Shown here one piece after another: positions 27,602 through 39,580 of a stretch of DNA of 64,000 nucleotides. The position numbers and the translations under genes are program-made. Numbering within the stretch: position 1 is the stretch's first letter; every line of letters begins with the position of its first letter. Source of the DNA: Tillus elongatus (lineage: Eukaryota > Arthropoda > Insecta > Coleoptera > Cleridae); NCBI GenBank assembly GCA_964006375.1, contig OZ023262.1, positions 56,320,366 through 56,384,365 of the forward strand. Direction: 5' to 3'. The notes beneath the pieces are model-generated. The model worked only from the letters and a program-made list of their open reading frames with translations, made no database searches and was not told the origin of the DNA.

Positions 27602-30595
27602 TCAGTCTTGCTCTCTTCGGCGCCTATCCTGTTCTTTCTCTCTCATCACTTGTCTTATGAAGGAACTAATTTTTTCATATCTTTCCTGACATGCCACCAT
27701 TTTCTCAATAATGTTTTCTGCATTTAACGTTTCCCCTATTTCAGTTTCTATTTTTGCCCTGGCAATCGTCCACAACACACACTGGAACACCGAATGTTCG
27801 GACGTGTCGTCTTCACCACAGTGGATACATGTTTCGTCTTCTGATTTTCCCATCTTCTTAGCGTATGTTTTGAAAGATCCGTGGCCCGTAAGAAACTCTG
27901 TCACAAAATAGTCGATTACTCTATACTGGCACTTCACCCACAGTCTAATATCTGGAATCAGTCTCTTCGTCCACTGTGCTGTCCTCGTGTTCCCATCCCA
28001 CTCCTTTTGCCATTCGTCTAAGGATCTTTCTTTCTCGGCGGTTTTCACTTCTGCGAGGTGCCCTCTTCCGGTATTATATATTCTTGCTCTTTCTTCCGCC
28101 AGAATATGGATGGGAATCACACCCGTGACAACCTGCACTGCCTTCGTGCATACAGTCCTGTATGCACTGGCGACTCTTATTAGCATTTTACGTTGTGTTG
28201 TTTCCATCAACTGCCTGTATTTCTTAGTCCTCAAGATGCTTACCCATATGGGGGCACCATATAAAAGCACCGAGTGCGTCACTCAGCTGAATAGTAGTCT
28301 TTTAAGGCTATTTGGGCCTCCCACATTTGGCATCAATCTAGTGAGCATAGCTGTTTTTGCTTCAGCATTTTTGGTGGTATTCTTTATATGCTGTCTGAAA
28401 GAGCAGCCCTCTTCTAAAACTATCCCTAAATATTTTATTGTTTTTACTGGTCTTACTACCGTCTCTTTGATCTTAAAAGTGACACCTTCCCTTCTCCTGG
28501 GCCCCTTGAAGATTACCGCTTCTGTTTTATGTTCGGCAATTTTTAGATCATGCTTTTCGATCCAGTTTTCTATTATGTGCAATGCTTCATTTGTCACCAA
28601 TTTCAGCAGAGCTTCATTTTTCGCCTCCACAAACAGCGCCAGATCATCAGCATATGCAATAGTCGTTGCTCCCGCAGGCAAATCGAGTCGTAGACAGCCA
28701 TCATACAGGATGTTCCATAGTACGGGCCCAAGGACTGATCCTTGTGGGACTCCTTTTGTTACTTCCATAATTATATTTTTTGTTATGCTAACACTTCTGT
28801 TTTTGAGATAGTTGTCAATCACTGTGACAAGATATTCGGATAGGTTTTTCTCTTCCATGGCTTCCAAAATCAGCTCCCAGTTTGCAGAGTTAAATGCATT
28901 TTTTATATCTAATAGGACAAGAATTACCCACTTGGATTTCGCTGTCTTGGCACTTTCTACTACCCACTTCACTGCATCTACAGTAGATTTTCCCTTTCGG
29001 AAGCCAAACTGGAAGTCCGATATTTCATGTCTTCCTTCAAGCTCGGTCTCTAGTCTTGTTTTGATGAGCATCTCATACAGTTTGCAGATGACGTTTAGGA
29101 GGCACAGCGGTCTGAAAGATGATGGGTCCCCCAGTGGCTTTCCGGCTTTCCGTATTAATATTAGTTTTGCCATTTTCCATTTATCCAGGAACTCTTGAGA
29201 GATCAGCAGGGTGTTTAATACCTGCAACGTTTTTTCAGGGTAGTGTCCAATAAATAGTTTGACGGCCTCCGGAGGGACTCCTTCCGGGTCCGGTGCCCTT
29301 TTTGTTTTTATCTTCTCCCCTGCTGCTTTTAGTTCTTCCAATGTGAATGAAGGTATCTCGTTTGCTGATCTTTTTCTGCTTTGTCTGTTTTTTCCACAGG
29401 TCGGGAAGAGGCTTTCTGCAATCTGTTGCTTTTTTTCGACATTCATTTCATATGGCATTTTTGCCTGTTTTGTCCCTCTTGTTACTATCTCATATCCTTT
29501 TCCCCATATGTCCTCATCTAGATCTTTGCAGACTTGCTCCCAGTGTTCTTTCTTGGACTTGTTGATTGATCTCTTCAACTGCGGCCTCTGGTCTTTGTAC
29601 TTTTTGCATAGCTCTTCCTTGGCTACCGCCGATATATTTTGGCTTCTTGTAATTCTGGTTAGCTGCCGTTTTGCCCGTGTACATTCATTTCGTTTGCAGT
29701 TTATTTCTTCATTCCACCAATAAGGAGCTCTTCTGGTATTTTATACCCCTCTGCTTGAGGCCTTTTTCGTTGCTGTTTCCATGACTTCGCATAGTTGCTC
29801 TAGAGAGAATACTTCTAGATTTTGCATCATATGCTCCATTTCCTCTTTATATTTTTTACCATAGAAGACGGGTTTCTTAGTTTCTCCTGATTGGGACTTG
29901 ATGTACTTGAAGCGCACTTCAAAGTAGATGTGTTGGTGGTGTGTCATTCCTTCTCTGTCCAGAACTGTCCAATCTCTAATTCGCTTAGCCAACTTTTGCG
30001 TGCTGCATGTTACGTCTATATATGTCGCTGTTTCTCCTCTCACAAAAGTAGGTTTATCCCGTGTATTTATAACTACCATATTCAGCTCCGCTAGCCACTC
30101 CGACCATACCTCGCCTCTGTGATCCCAGACTGGTGAGCCCCATTCCGGCGACTTTGAATTTATATCGCCTAGCACAAGTGTCTCTTTGGAGTTATCTCTA
30201 ATGTCTACCATAATTTCTTCCACATGCTTTTTATAGGCATCAAAATCCACGTTTGGAGAAAAGTAGCAACAGTACATGCTAAAATCTTTGAATTCTATTC
30301 TAATATAGCCTTCTTTTTTCCCTATTGAGAGTATCCCCGTGTTTCTGTTTCTAATGTACACTGCCACATCCAGTCTTTTGTCAGCTACCCATCCTTGGTT
30401 TTGGATTATTTTTTTGTTGGGCTCGCTCACCACTAAAAGATCTATATCCATCTCTCTAGTTATCATATCCGCAATATCATGTGCATCCCTGCCTCTCCCC
30501 AAATTTGTCTGTAGTACTTTCATTGTGGTCTTATTTCTCCCGTGTACTATTTCCGGTGTAGTGTGCTCGACTGCCAGGGGGGTCGGGGTGGTCAC
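27602..30595 (-). pseudogene. LINE 2 ORF2 with two in-frame stops
   Basis: Endonuclease 30595-29741 (MKVLQTNLGRGRDAHDIADM, LVVSEPNKK, LVLGDINSKSPEWGS), then a TAA at 29738-29740 just before NTRRAPYWWNEEI. RT 29700-28286 (FRPLCLLNVICKLYEMLI, FGFRKGKSTVDAVKWVV, KGVPQGSVLGPVLW, YADDLALFVEA, TIKYLGIVLEEGCSF), then a TGA at 28283-28285 where relatives have tryptophan (FS.VTHSVLLYGAPIW). The C-terminal part with CIHCGEDDTSEHSVFQC ends at 27602. Apart from the two point stops the frame is continuous. It is a divergent relative, not a duplicate, of LINE 1. The start may be 30595 or the Met at 30523. Confidence 0.9.
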
Positions 30596-30609
30596 TGCAT
30601 TTATATTTT

Positions 30610-30853
30610 TTATTTTGTGCTGGATAGGCGCTCCTTCTTCTCCTTCTGGTTCTCTTGGACGAGTTTCCTGTACTTCGGGCAGCGCATCGATTCTGCCACA
30701 TGTCCTGTTTCATTGCATAAGTAGCACTTTTGTTCTTTCTGGCAATCTTTTTTTATATGCCCCGCTTCTCCACATTTATGGCATGTATTCTCACTTTCTT
30801 TTGCCGTACATTTATTAGCTGTGTGCCCCACTTTGTGGCATCTGAAGCATCTC
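30610..30853 (-). CDS. LINE 2 ORF1 fragment (zinc knuckles)
   Basis: Last 80 codons of an ORF1: CFRCHKVGHTANKC, CHKCGEAGHIKKDC and CYLCNETGHVAESMRC, ending SSTK. It has no initiator of its own; truncation occurs exactly at the microsatellite. ORF1 and ORF2 do not overlap here, unlike LINE 1. Confidence 0.82.
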
Positions 30854-30864
30854 AACTACTACTA

Positions 30865-30901
<37 letters not shown>
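30854..30901. repeat. (ACT)n microsatellite, right block
   Basis: About 15 ACT units lying between the 5' ends of LINE 2 (minus) and LINE 3 (plus). Confidence 0.97.
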
Positions 30902-30902
<1 letters not shown>

Positions 30903-32070
30903 GAATGATGGTAGACTTCCAACATTCGAAAGGAATGGAGGATCGTCATATATCGACGTAACCATGTGTTCATCAAGTCTGCAAAGATACGTGAGAGGCT
31001 GGCATGTGGAGAACGAGGAGAACCTGAGCTACCACAAAAATATCATTTTTGAGATATCAGAGCCGATAAGTAGTGTCCAGCAAACCGCAACAATCAAAGG
31101 GTGGACGTATAAGGCTGAATATAAAGGGAAACTACTAGAAGAAATAGAGGCACAAACAAGACAGAAAAGCTATGAAGGCAGTGTCAAAGGTGTGCTTGAA
31201 GATTAAACATCAATACTGCAGACGAAATGGTGCATATTGGTGGAATGAAGAGATAGCCAAAATCAGAATCGAATCTACAAAGGTGAGAAGGAAGGTCACT
31301 AGAATCAATAGGAAAAAACATCACAAGTAGTGATAGAGAGGAAGCACAGAATCAATACAGGTAAAGCAGGAAGAAATTAAAGACAGCACAAACAAAGGCA
31401 AAGAAACAGGCCTGTGACTCTCTTTGTAAAGAAATAGATGATGATATTTAGGGACTAAGGATTGTCACCGGTAAAATTGGTACAAGAACACCAATAACAA
31501 TAAGTGATGACGAACAAAATAAGATAGCACAGGAATTGTTCCCTAAACACGAAGTCCAAGAATGGCCGAGAGTGGAGGTGAAGTCGGAGGATATTCCACC
31601 TTGTACAGATGAAGAAATTAGGGAAGCAGGCCGAAGAATGAAATCTGGTAAAGCTGCGGGCCCGGGTGGTATACAGATCGAGGTGGTTAAGGCAGTATCA
31701 GAACAGAAACCGGAGATATTACAAGTTATGATAAATAAACTAATCAGTGATGGAAGTTTTCCGTCAGAATGGAAGACTGCTTGATTGGTGTTATTACAGA
31801 AACCACAGAAAACGGGAGGAAGGAAGTCATATAGAACTATATATGCCTGGAAGACGGAATAGCAAAATTATATGAACATGTAATAAATAACAGACTAAAA
31901 AGGAAATCGAGAGAAGAGGGGGGTTAGCAGACAACCAATTTGGCTTCCTCAAGGGGCGCTCGACGATGGATGCTATAAAGAAGGTACAGGACGTGGCAAG
32001 GAAAGAAGGCAATAAAAAAAGGTTTGTGGCCGTCGTAACATTGGACGTAAAAAACGCGTTCAATACACCG
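30902..32070 (+). pseudogene. R1-clade LINE 3, decayed ORF2
   Basis: 5' truncated inside the endonuclease, at (ACT)n. It reads RLPTFERNGGSSYIDVTMCS, RGWHVENEENLSYHKNII (compare RWQVGDEENLSYHRNIHI of LINE 1), several stops and frameshifts 31204-31530, then EEIREAGRRMKSGKAAGPGG, LKGRSTMDAIKKVQDVA and VTLDVKNAFNT near 32060. Just before the next RT motif the sequence switches to a different, Jockey-type LINE, so the element is also 3' truncated. Closer to LINE 1 than to LINE 2. Confidence 0.83.
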
Positions 32071-33112
32071 ACCGTGTATATGGGAATTAAATCCAAAAAC
32101 TACACTCCTGTGTCAGGTGTACCACAAGGTTCGAACCTGGGTCATCTACTATTTATTATAGTGTTTACTGTATTCTGACGACTTAGAAATTTTTCGTCGG
32201 ATAGACTCACTGAGGGACTGTCTTGTGTTGCAGGATTTGGTTGCCCTTCAGAATTGGTGTCATGAAAATATGCTAGAACTCAATACAAGTAAATGTACTG
32301 TAGTCACGTATTCTAGGAGGGTTACCAATATTAATTTTAATTATACTTTGCAGGGGAGTGTTTTGCATAGGAGTGATAGGAGATTTGGGTGTTGTTTTTG
32401 ATCGAAAACTTTGTTTTGACCTTCATATTAAGGCATCAGTATCAGAAGCTATGAGGTCTCTAAGTTTTATCATCAGAGTCTGTAGGGATTTCAGTGGAAC
32501 CGAGTGCATAAAAGTATTGTATAACACATTGGTGAGAGCTCGGCTTGAATACGCTAGTCAAGTTTGCTCCCCTTTATACCAATGTTATAAAGATTCCATC
32601 GAAAGGGTTCAGAAAAGATACCTCAAGCATACCTCTTACAGATTGGAGGTGCCTATCCATCGCGGGGCACACCGTATCAGCAGTTTCTTGACAGATTTAA
32701 CGTGACTTCTCTGGAGGCCAGAAGGGTTTGCTCTGTGGTTAGTTTTCTACAGAAATTGTTATGGAATAGGATTGATTTGCCTGAGCTGCTATCACAGATC
32801 AATTTGAGGGTGCCGACTGTGTGGACGAGGAACAGTCACTTTTTTAGTTTGCCCACGGCCAGAACAGACATAATGCTCAAATCGCCGATGTATCAGATGT
32901 GCAAGTTTACTAATCAAGTTTGCATTGTCAGTGGTGCTGACATTATTGTAAGCGCATCTGAGGTGTCTGCACATATAATGTGCAATATCTATCTGTTTTC
33001 CTCCATATTAAAAAATTCCGAAAATAAGCGTAAAATGTTTCCGAGAAAACCGGTTTCCTAACCAACAAACCATAGGTTAGCAAATTCATGTATTTATTTG
33101 AAGGATTTAATA

Positions 33113-33118
<6 letters not shown>
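32070..33118 (+). pseudogene. Jockey/CR1-like LINE, RT 3' part
   Basis: Picks up at the SGVPQGS motif (YTPVSGVPQGSNLGHLLFII), then a deletion and LYSDDLEIFRRIDSLRDCLV with the YADD position changed to YSDD, LQNWCHENMLELNTSKCTVV, IGDLGVVFDRKLCFDLHIKA, NTLVRARLEYASQVCSPLYQ and IERVQKRYLKHTSYRL. After a frameshift near 32690: VTSLEARRVCSVVSFLQKLL and NLRVPTVWTRNSHFFSLP. It ends near 33060 with the C-terminus SPMYQMCKFTNQVC and an AT-rich 3' UTR. At least three frame breaks. Fused to LINE 3 at its left end. Confidence 0.82.

Positions 33119-33194
<76 letters not shown>
33119..33194. repeat. (TA)n microsatellite
   Basis: About 38 TA units between the LINE 3' UTR and the repeat array. Confidence 0.98.
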
Positions 33195-33198
<4 letters not shown>

Positions 33199-33955
33199 CA
33201 CACCGATAACTCAAAAAATAATAGGCCGATTTTGATAAAATTTGGCACGTACCTTTCGTTTGTAAATGGCTTGGATAAATTCGTTAGTCAGGAAAATCGG
33301 ATGAGGTTTTCCGGGAAAATTTTGAGTTTTCATTCGAAAAAAATTCTTATCTCAAAAAGTAATAAGCCGATTTTAATAAAATTTGGCGTGTACCTTCCTT
33401 TTGTAAATGGCTTTGACAAGTTCGTTAGTCAGGAAAATCGGATGAGGTTTTCCGGGAAAATTTTGAGTTTTCATTCGAAAAAAATTCTTTTCTCAAAAAG
33501 TAATAAGCCGATTTTAATAAAATTTGGCATGTACCTTCCTTTTGTAAATGGCTTTGACAAGTTTGTTAGTCAGGAAAATAGGACGAGGTTTTCCGGGAAA
33601 ATTTTGACTTTTCATTTGAAAATTTTTTTTATCTCAAAGAATAATGGGCAGATTTTGATATAATTTGGCATGAACATTCCTTTTGTAAATGGCTTTGACA
33701 AGTTCGTTAATCAGAAAAATCGGACGAGGTTTTCCGAAAAAATTTTGAGTTTTCATTTGAAAAAATTTTTTTCTTAAAAATAAAAAATCTATGATAACCA
33801 AATTTGGTAGGTAGGTTTACGATATAAAAAGTAAACTATACACCAAAATTTAGATTTCCATGTTACAAGAAAAAAAGTTATAATAAAATATTTTGTGCCA
33901 GATCATTTCTATGAAAATTCACTACCATAACGCACTTGCTGCGTCCCGAGTTTTT
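33195..33955 (-). repeat. TA-core repeat family, copy with four tandem cores
   Basis: A unit of about 139 bp (AATAAGCCGATTTTAATAAA ... TTTGTAAATGGCTTTGACAA ... GGTTTTCCGGGAAAATTTTG) is repeated about four times from 33210 to 33770. A single-copy flank follows, ending in the family terminus CATAACGCACTTGCTGCGTC at 33927-33946. The repeat length keeps one frame open, which explains a spurious ORF (33088-33663). Confidence 0.9.
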
Positions 33956-33972
33956 TAGTTATCGATGTGATC

Positions 33973-34101
<129 letters not shown>

Positions 34102-34510
34102 TTACGTTGTTTTTTTCGTAAGCAATTGCCCGAAAAATTTAATTTATTTATTTAAGTAGTACAATTATTACAGTCTAAAATCTATCATTAAATGTGTGAT
34201 TCATAACAACATGTGAACAACTAAAGTTACAGCGATTGAATGAAATAATGTTCTATAGAATTAACATAAATGCAAACGTCTTAATCAGCACTCTTGCACA
34301 AGTCACTAAACTGATGATGCATGGTTTCCGGGTTCGTCGTATTTTGTATGATGTTGAGAATATTTAGGGATGTAACTCCTCCACCCTTAAATCTTTAACA
34401 CGTCCTCGTGTTGGGACACTTCTTCTGTTTGGGCTTTCCAAGTTGGACTTGTATAGGATGCTCTGAATTTTTCTTCTTAAAAGAAACAGAAGTACAATGG
34501 TAACAACGAT
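34102..34510. other. Noncoding; possible 3' end of an LTR element
   Basis: On the minus strand AAGGGTGGAGGAG (34376-34388) resembles a polypurine tract preceded by text readable as a basic polyprotein tail (RGRVKDL). No LTR pair was seen, so this is a weak suggestion. Confidence 0.25.
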
Positions 34511-36390
34511 GGATATTATTTTTATTTTTTTATTTCAACAACACACCACGAGGGCTTACAGCCTAAATACTATCGTACCGTGGATGTCGACAAGGAGGAA
34601 ACAGACAACTTGTTAATTCTGGACTTGTAGGTTTGGAGGTTCGGGGGAGAAGGAAAAACATGTGCGGCAAGGAATTCCACAACTTGGAAGTCCTCGGGAC
34701 AAAAGAGCGGGCATAACAAGATGTTCTATGTCTGGTGACCTGGACAGTAAAAGGGTGCATTCGCTCTGTTCCCCTGGTAGATCTGTTGGGGGCAGCAGGT
34801 GGAGGAACTATGGAAGAAAGCTCCTCTGAGCAGTGCCCGTGCAGATATCTATAAAAGAGAGAGAGGTCACCAACCGCACGTCGGTGGGCAAGTGATGGCA
34901 GCCTTTGGGTGAGACTAGGGTCACCGATGAGACGTATAGCTCTCTTCTGAATGGAGTCCAGGATAGCGAGTGTAGAAGCGGCAGCAGCACCCCAGATGTG
35001 GGAGCAGTATTCGATGTTTGGTCTTATTTGTGAAGTATATAAGGTATAGAGATTGGCTGGTGACAAGTATTTGCGAGCCCAGAAGAGGAAACCTGATTTA
35101 TTAGCAGCCGCTTCTGCAATTGATGTGACATCTTGGTGCCAATTGAGATTTCGATCTACAGAAATGCCAACAAGTGAAAATGACTTGGTTGTTTATTGTG
35201 ATGGGTGTAGGGCTGGTGTATCTCTTATGAGAAAGAAAGCAAGACTGTAATTTAGTGGGGTTGAATTGTACAAGATTTCTACTTCCCAGTCTAATATTTT
35301 TTGGAGATCCACGGAGACAGAACCCTCCATGAGTCTGCGATCCTCATCTAATTGGGCTAAAGAGACAGGCTTAGAATATTGTATATTTGAGTGGAGGGTG
35401 CTGTCGTCCGCGTAACTGTGAAGCGGGTTGGATGTGCTAGAGAGGAGGTCATTGATGTGGAGAAGAAACAAAGTAGCTGAACCTTGAGGAACTCCTGCAT
35501 TAATTGGATACAGTTTAAAGGAATGGCCAACCACGACAACAAAAATACTCCGGTTGGAGAGTAAATTTGCTGTCCACGTACAGAGTTTTGGTGGTAGGCC
35601 ATAGGTTGGTAGTTTATTAAGCAGCGCTGCGTGCCAGACCTGGTCGAATGCTTTGGATATGTCTAGAGCGACAATCTGGGATTCACCGTGTAGTTCCATA
35701 GACTTGTTCCAAGAATGGGTGACAAAGGAAAGGAGGTCGGTAGTTGATCTGCGCTGACGGAATCCATACTGCCTGTCGTGGATTAGACTGTGTTTTTCAA
35801 GAAATTTTAGTAATTCGGTGTTTATATACTTTTCCATCACTTTAGAGACGACTGAAATGAGAGAAATAGGCCTGTAGTTGCTAGGAAGCGCTTTGGATCC
35901 TTTCTTGGGGACGGGTTGTACTCAAGCAGTTTTTCAGTTACTATGGAATATGCCTCTATTGAAGATGTCTGAAACAGACGAGTCAGGACAACGAGGCAAA
36001 AAGTTCAGCCTTGCCCAGGGCGGTAGAAACAATTTTATCCCCTGAGACAAGAGGTGGTAACGTGCTCTTGCAGAAATTATTCCCAATAGATTTAGCAAGA
36101 GTCAAGGGTTTGCTGCCGCTGGAGCTTAAGACGACTTTGTTTTTGATGTGGTTATTAAACGAGTTTGTTGCCCCAGAAAGAATGCGGACATAGCGGTTTC
36201 TTACGTCGTTAAATGCTTAACGGTTTTCTTGACTGGGATTGTGTAAAAGCTTTTTGTGAGCTTTGACCTTTTCAAGTCTGGCCTTGTCACATGATTTAGA
36301 GAACCAGGACTTTTGCGTGGCTGCAGAGGTTTTCTGTGTACGTGGAATAAATAATTCCATGCCAGCTTGAATATCTAGGTAGGTACTTAT
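34511..36390 (-). pseudogene. Jockey-type LINE, copy J1
   Basis: 5'-truncated copy of the family also present at 54190-56535. From about 36385 leftwards: the linker between EN and RT with many lesions, then an open RT stretch 35840-35193 (LEKHSLIHDRQYGFRQRRST, VALDISKAFDQVWHAALLNK, INAGVPQGSATLFLLHINDL, catalytic SYADDSTLHSN), a frame break near 35190, and the C-terminal ORF 35066-34563 (LYTLYTSQIRPNIEYCSHIW, SIQKRAIRLIGDPSL, TRGTERMHPFTVQVTRHRTS, RSFVPRTSKLWNSLP). It ends in an A/T-rich tail at 34511-34545. No endonuclease domain. Confidence 0.88.
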
Positions 36391-36590
36391 TGTTTACTTT
36401 TAGTTTTTACCTTTCATGTAGTGTATGGAAAATTGGAAGCAAATGAAACTATATAATATCATAAAATAGTTTAAATTATAAACAGATGTTCAATGTAAAT
36501 TATTAAAATTTTAATTTCAAAATTTTGTGTTATTTATTTAATTTTCAAAAAGTATGGATACAGCAATAGTAAATAAGTGTTGAAAAGAGT
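36391..36590. other. AT-rich spacer
   Basis: No recognisable feature. Confidence 0.4.
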
Positions 36591-37039
36591 TTGGTTCAGC
36601 AAGTGCGTTATGGTAGCGGATTTTCGTAAAAATATTTCAAATGGTGATAATTCAATTTCCCATTAATCAAGAATCTGTAGTCTTGATACATAGTAAAACC
36701 TAAAGCAGCGTGGGTGCAAGATTTAAAAAAGTCGGGACGCAGCAAGTGCGTTATGGTAGTGAATTTTCATTAAATGCTTCAAATTTGAATAACTCAATTT
36801 TCTATAAACTTAGAAAGTTGAATTTTGGTATGCAGTAAGGTCTTTCCAAGGCAACATATTTCATAAAAATACCTTCGTAATTTTCGGAGAAATTTTTTTT
36901 TTTCGAAAAGAAACTCAAACTTCTCCCGGAAGGCCTTGTCCGATTTTCCTGGCTAACTAACTCATCCAAGCCATTAATAAAATAAAGGTACTTGCTGAGT
37001 TTTATCCAAATCGGTTAATTCTTTTTTGAGTTATCGGTT

Positions 37040-37100
<61 letters not shown>

Positions 37101-37200
37101 AAACTGACCCTGGATATGGGTTCTAGTGGTCCTAGTATTTTTTGCATTCTCACCATCTATACCTCTATATTAGTGAATTTTTTGTAATAAAAATTAACTA
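36591..37200 (+). repeat. TA-core repeat family, most complete copy
   Basis: A partial end at 36594-36650 is followed by a full copy from 36733: terminus GACGCAGCAAGTGCGTTA, GAATTTTCATTAAATGCTTC, core with CCGATTTTCCTGGCTAACTA and CCAAATCGGTTAATTC, then (TA)n 37042-37096, then the outer arm AAACTGACCCTGGATATGGG through CTATATTAGTGAATTTTTTG. This order defines the family. Confidence 0.82.
37042..37096. repeat. (TA)n microsatellite inside the repeat
   Basis: About 27 TA units between core and outer arm of the TA-core family. Confidence 0.98.
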
Positions 37201-37795
37201 AAAATAACACAATACGCTTCACAGGCCACTACAAATTTGTTTTAAATAATCCTTACCGTTATTTTGTTTGCAGAAACTGGTTCGATTGAGTTGACTAAAA
37301 CGGATCATCCAAGCGCCTAATAAAGAAAAATACCTGACAAAGCAGCGAACCAAGATTTTCAATTTATGTTTAAATTGTACCACATTTCATTTGTTTAAAA
37401 TATTTTTCCACAAATGAATTTGAGGTTGCCTTGTTTATCAGTTTCATATAGAGAGGTACGATATTTGATTATTTTCAAAAAGTATGGATACAGCAACAGT
37501 AAATAAGTGTTGAAAAGGGTGCAGCAAGGACGCTATGGTAAAGAATTTTGTAAAAATATTCCAAATCCGATAACTCAAATCCCCATTAAGAGAGAATCTT
37601 CAATCTTGAACCATAGTAAAACCTATTTATTCGCAACGTGGGTACTAAATTAAATAAAAATAGCATAATAAGCTTTGCGGGTAACTACAAATTGGTTTTA
37701 AAAAACCTTTTTTGTTGTTTTGTTTGCAATAACTAATTCGATTTGACTAAAACAAAACCATCCAAGCAATGAATAAGGAAAAATACATGCCATAT

Positions 37796-37796
<1 letters not shown>
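37201..37796. repeat. Noncoding with diverged TA-core family pieces
   Basis: Another worn terminus (GTGCAGCAAGGACGCTATGG) lies at 37519-37538, and two short segments near 37240-37345 and 37670-37790 resemble each other (GCGGGTAACTACAAATTGGT; AAACCATCCAAGC). No gene. Confidence 0.55.

Positions 37797-37839
<43 letters not shown>
37797..37839. repeat. (TA)n microsatellite
   Basis: About 21 TA units at the 3' end of the next LINE. Confidence 0.97.
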
Positions 37840-37841
<2 letters not shown>

Positions 37842-37844
<3 letters not shown>

Positions 37845-39580
37845 TATTTGGTCCTTTAGTTACAATTATTGTAAATCGGACAAGTCAAAAACTTACAAGA
37901 TAAAAAAGATACAGAACGTATCACAACTTATCACAAGGGTACGTGCCCAAAAATCTAAAATCTAACGAGCTTCACATTACAACAAAAAAGATACGTTCAC
38001 AGTACAGCTTCACAAAATTCACTCAAACTATAAAAACTATGAGTAATTAAAGCAACCTTCAGGTGCTAAATTTTTTTGTACAATTTGTGTCCTTCAGAGA
38101 ACAAGGCAGCTGGTTATACAAAAAGCCACCCGCATAACATGGCGACTTCTTAAAAAAAGAATGGTGACATTTATTCAGGTGAAAAGTATTTTTTTCACGA
38201 GTGTTGTGCTTATGAAAATCCGAGTTGATAACAAATTTTCTCTTGTTTTTATGAATGTAAGTTAACAGATGGAACAAATAAACTGATGTTAACGTCATAA
38301 TGTTATTTTTCTTGAAAATGTCACGACAAGGGTGCCCATAAGGTAGATTGTATATTAATCTCAGGATTCGTTTCTGTAGCACAAATATTCTATGGCAGTC
38401 CGAAGATTGGTCCCAGATAATGATACCGTAACTCAGATGTGAATAGACAGCCGCGTAATAGACTTTCAGCAGATGTTCCGAGCTTAAGGAATCTTCAAGC
38501 ATCAAAATTGCATAAAACGCGGAATTTAATTTCTTGCACACGTGATCAATCTGGTCTATATATAACAGGCTACTGTCAATTCTAACACCCAAAAATTTTG
38601 CCACCTTTTTGAATTGCACAGCATTTCCATTCACCAAAATAATGCTGCCGCACATACTCTCTCTTCGGTGGCAGTTATGCATTTCAAGAGAAAAAGTCTT
38701 GTCATAGTTTAAAATGAGTCGATTTCTATAACACCACTCATCAAAAGATTGTACCACTGATTTTAATTTTAATTCAGTTTCCTCCACCGTCTTGCCGTAG
38801 ACAAGAATGGAAGTGTCATCGGCGTACATGAAGACTTTTCCGTCTTGTATAAATTGCGGCAAATCGTTTACATAGAGTGTAAACAAAAGTGGGCCAATGA
38901 CACTTCCCTGGGGTTCTTCTTTGGGAATTAATATTATTCGCTTTTACAAGCAACTGTCTGTTGGTGAGATACGAAAGTAGAAGGTCGTTGCAAATGCCTC
39001 TTATCCCCAACGCCCACATCTTCTCCTTAACAAAAAAAGGATTTACTGGGTCAAAGGCACGAGACAGGTCAAAAAATAAGGTCACCACAATGTAGTTGAG
39101 GTCCATTCTTTTATTTACATATTGAATGTATTCGATAAGGGCAGTTTCTGTAGAATGATCAGTTCTAAATCCGTGCTGTGATGGTGATATATTATTAGCG
39201 TTTAAGAACTTGACCATCCTTCTATGTACTGCCCTTTCTATGATCTTTGAAAAAATGCTTAATATAGAGATGGGACGATAGTTCTCCAAATTTGTACTGT
39301 CTCCCGCCTTCAACACAGCAACAACCACGGCCAGTTTCAATATGTCAGGGAATTTTCCCAGACATATACAGGAATTTATAATCTTTGTAAGTGGCGCGAC
39401 AAGCTCAGCAGCACATTGCTTAATAATTTTTATTGGAACATCATCAAAGCCGCTTGATTTTTTATTAGGAAGTTCGTTGATGATCTCAATAACTTCACAT
39501 TCAGTTAAAGGTGTTATAAAAAGTGTTTTGGGCTTATATTGTTCGGCTGTGCAGCTATCAGACATCTGGCCCCCGAAATG

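Larger units (their letters stand above)
27425..30853 (-). mobile_element. R1-clade LINE 2 inserted in (ACT)n, opposite strand
   Basis: Minus-strand relative of LINE 1, with its poly(A) at 27433-27425 abutting the ACT remnant and its 5' truncation abutting the (ACT)n at 30854-30901. In its own sense the flanks read (AGT)n, opposite to LINE 1. Confidence 0.87.

Noticed and set aside
28812..30818. Plus-strand ORFs over LINE 2
   Set aside because: Shadows of the minus-strand ORF2, which has all catalytic motifs.
33088..33663. 191-codon ORF with repeating NKPILIKFG...FVSQENRMRFSGK units
   Set aside because: It is the 139-bp noncoding tandem repeat read in one frame; the repeat length stays near a multiple of three. 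No family resemblance.
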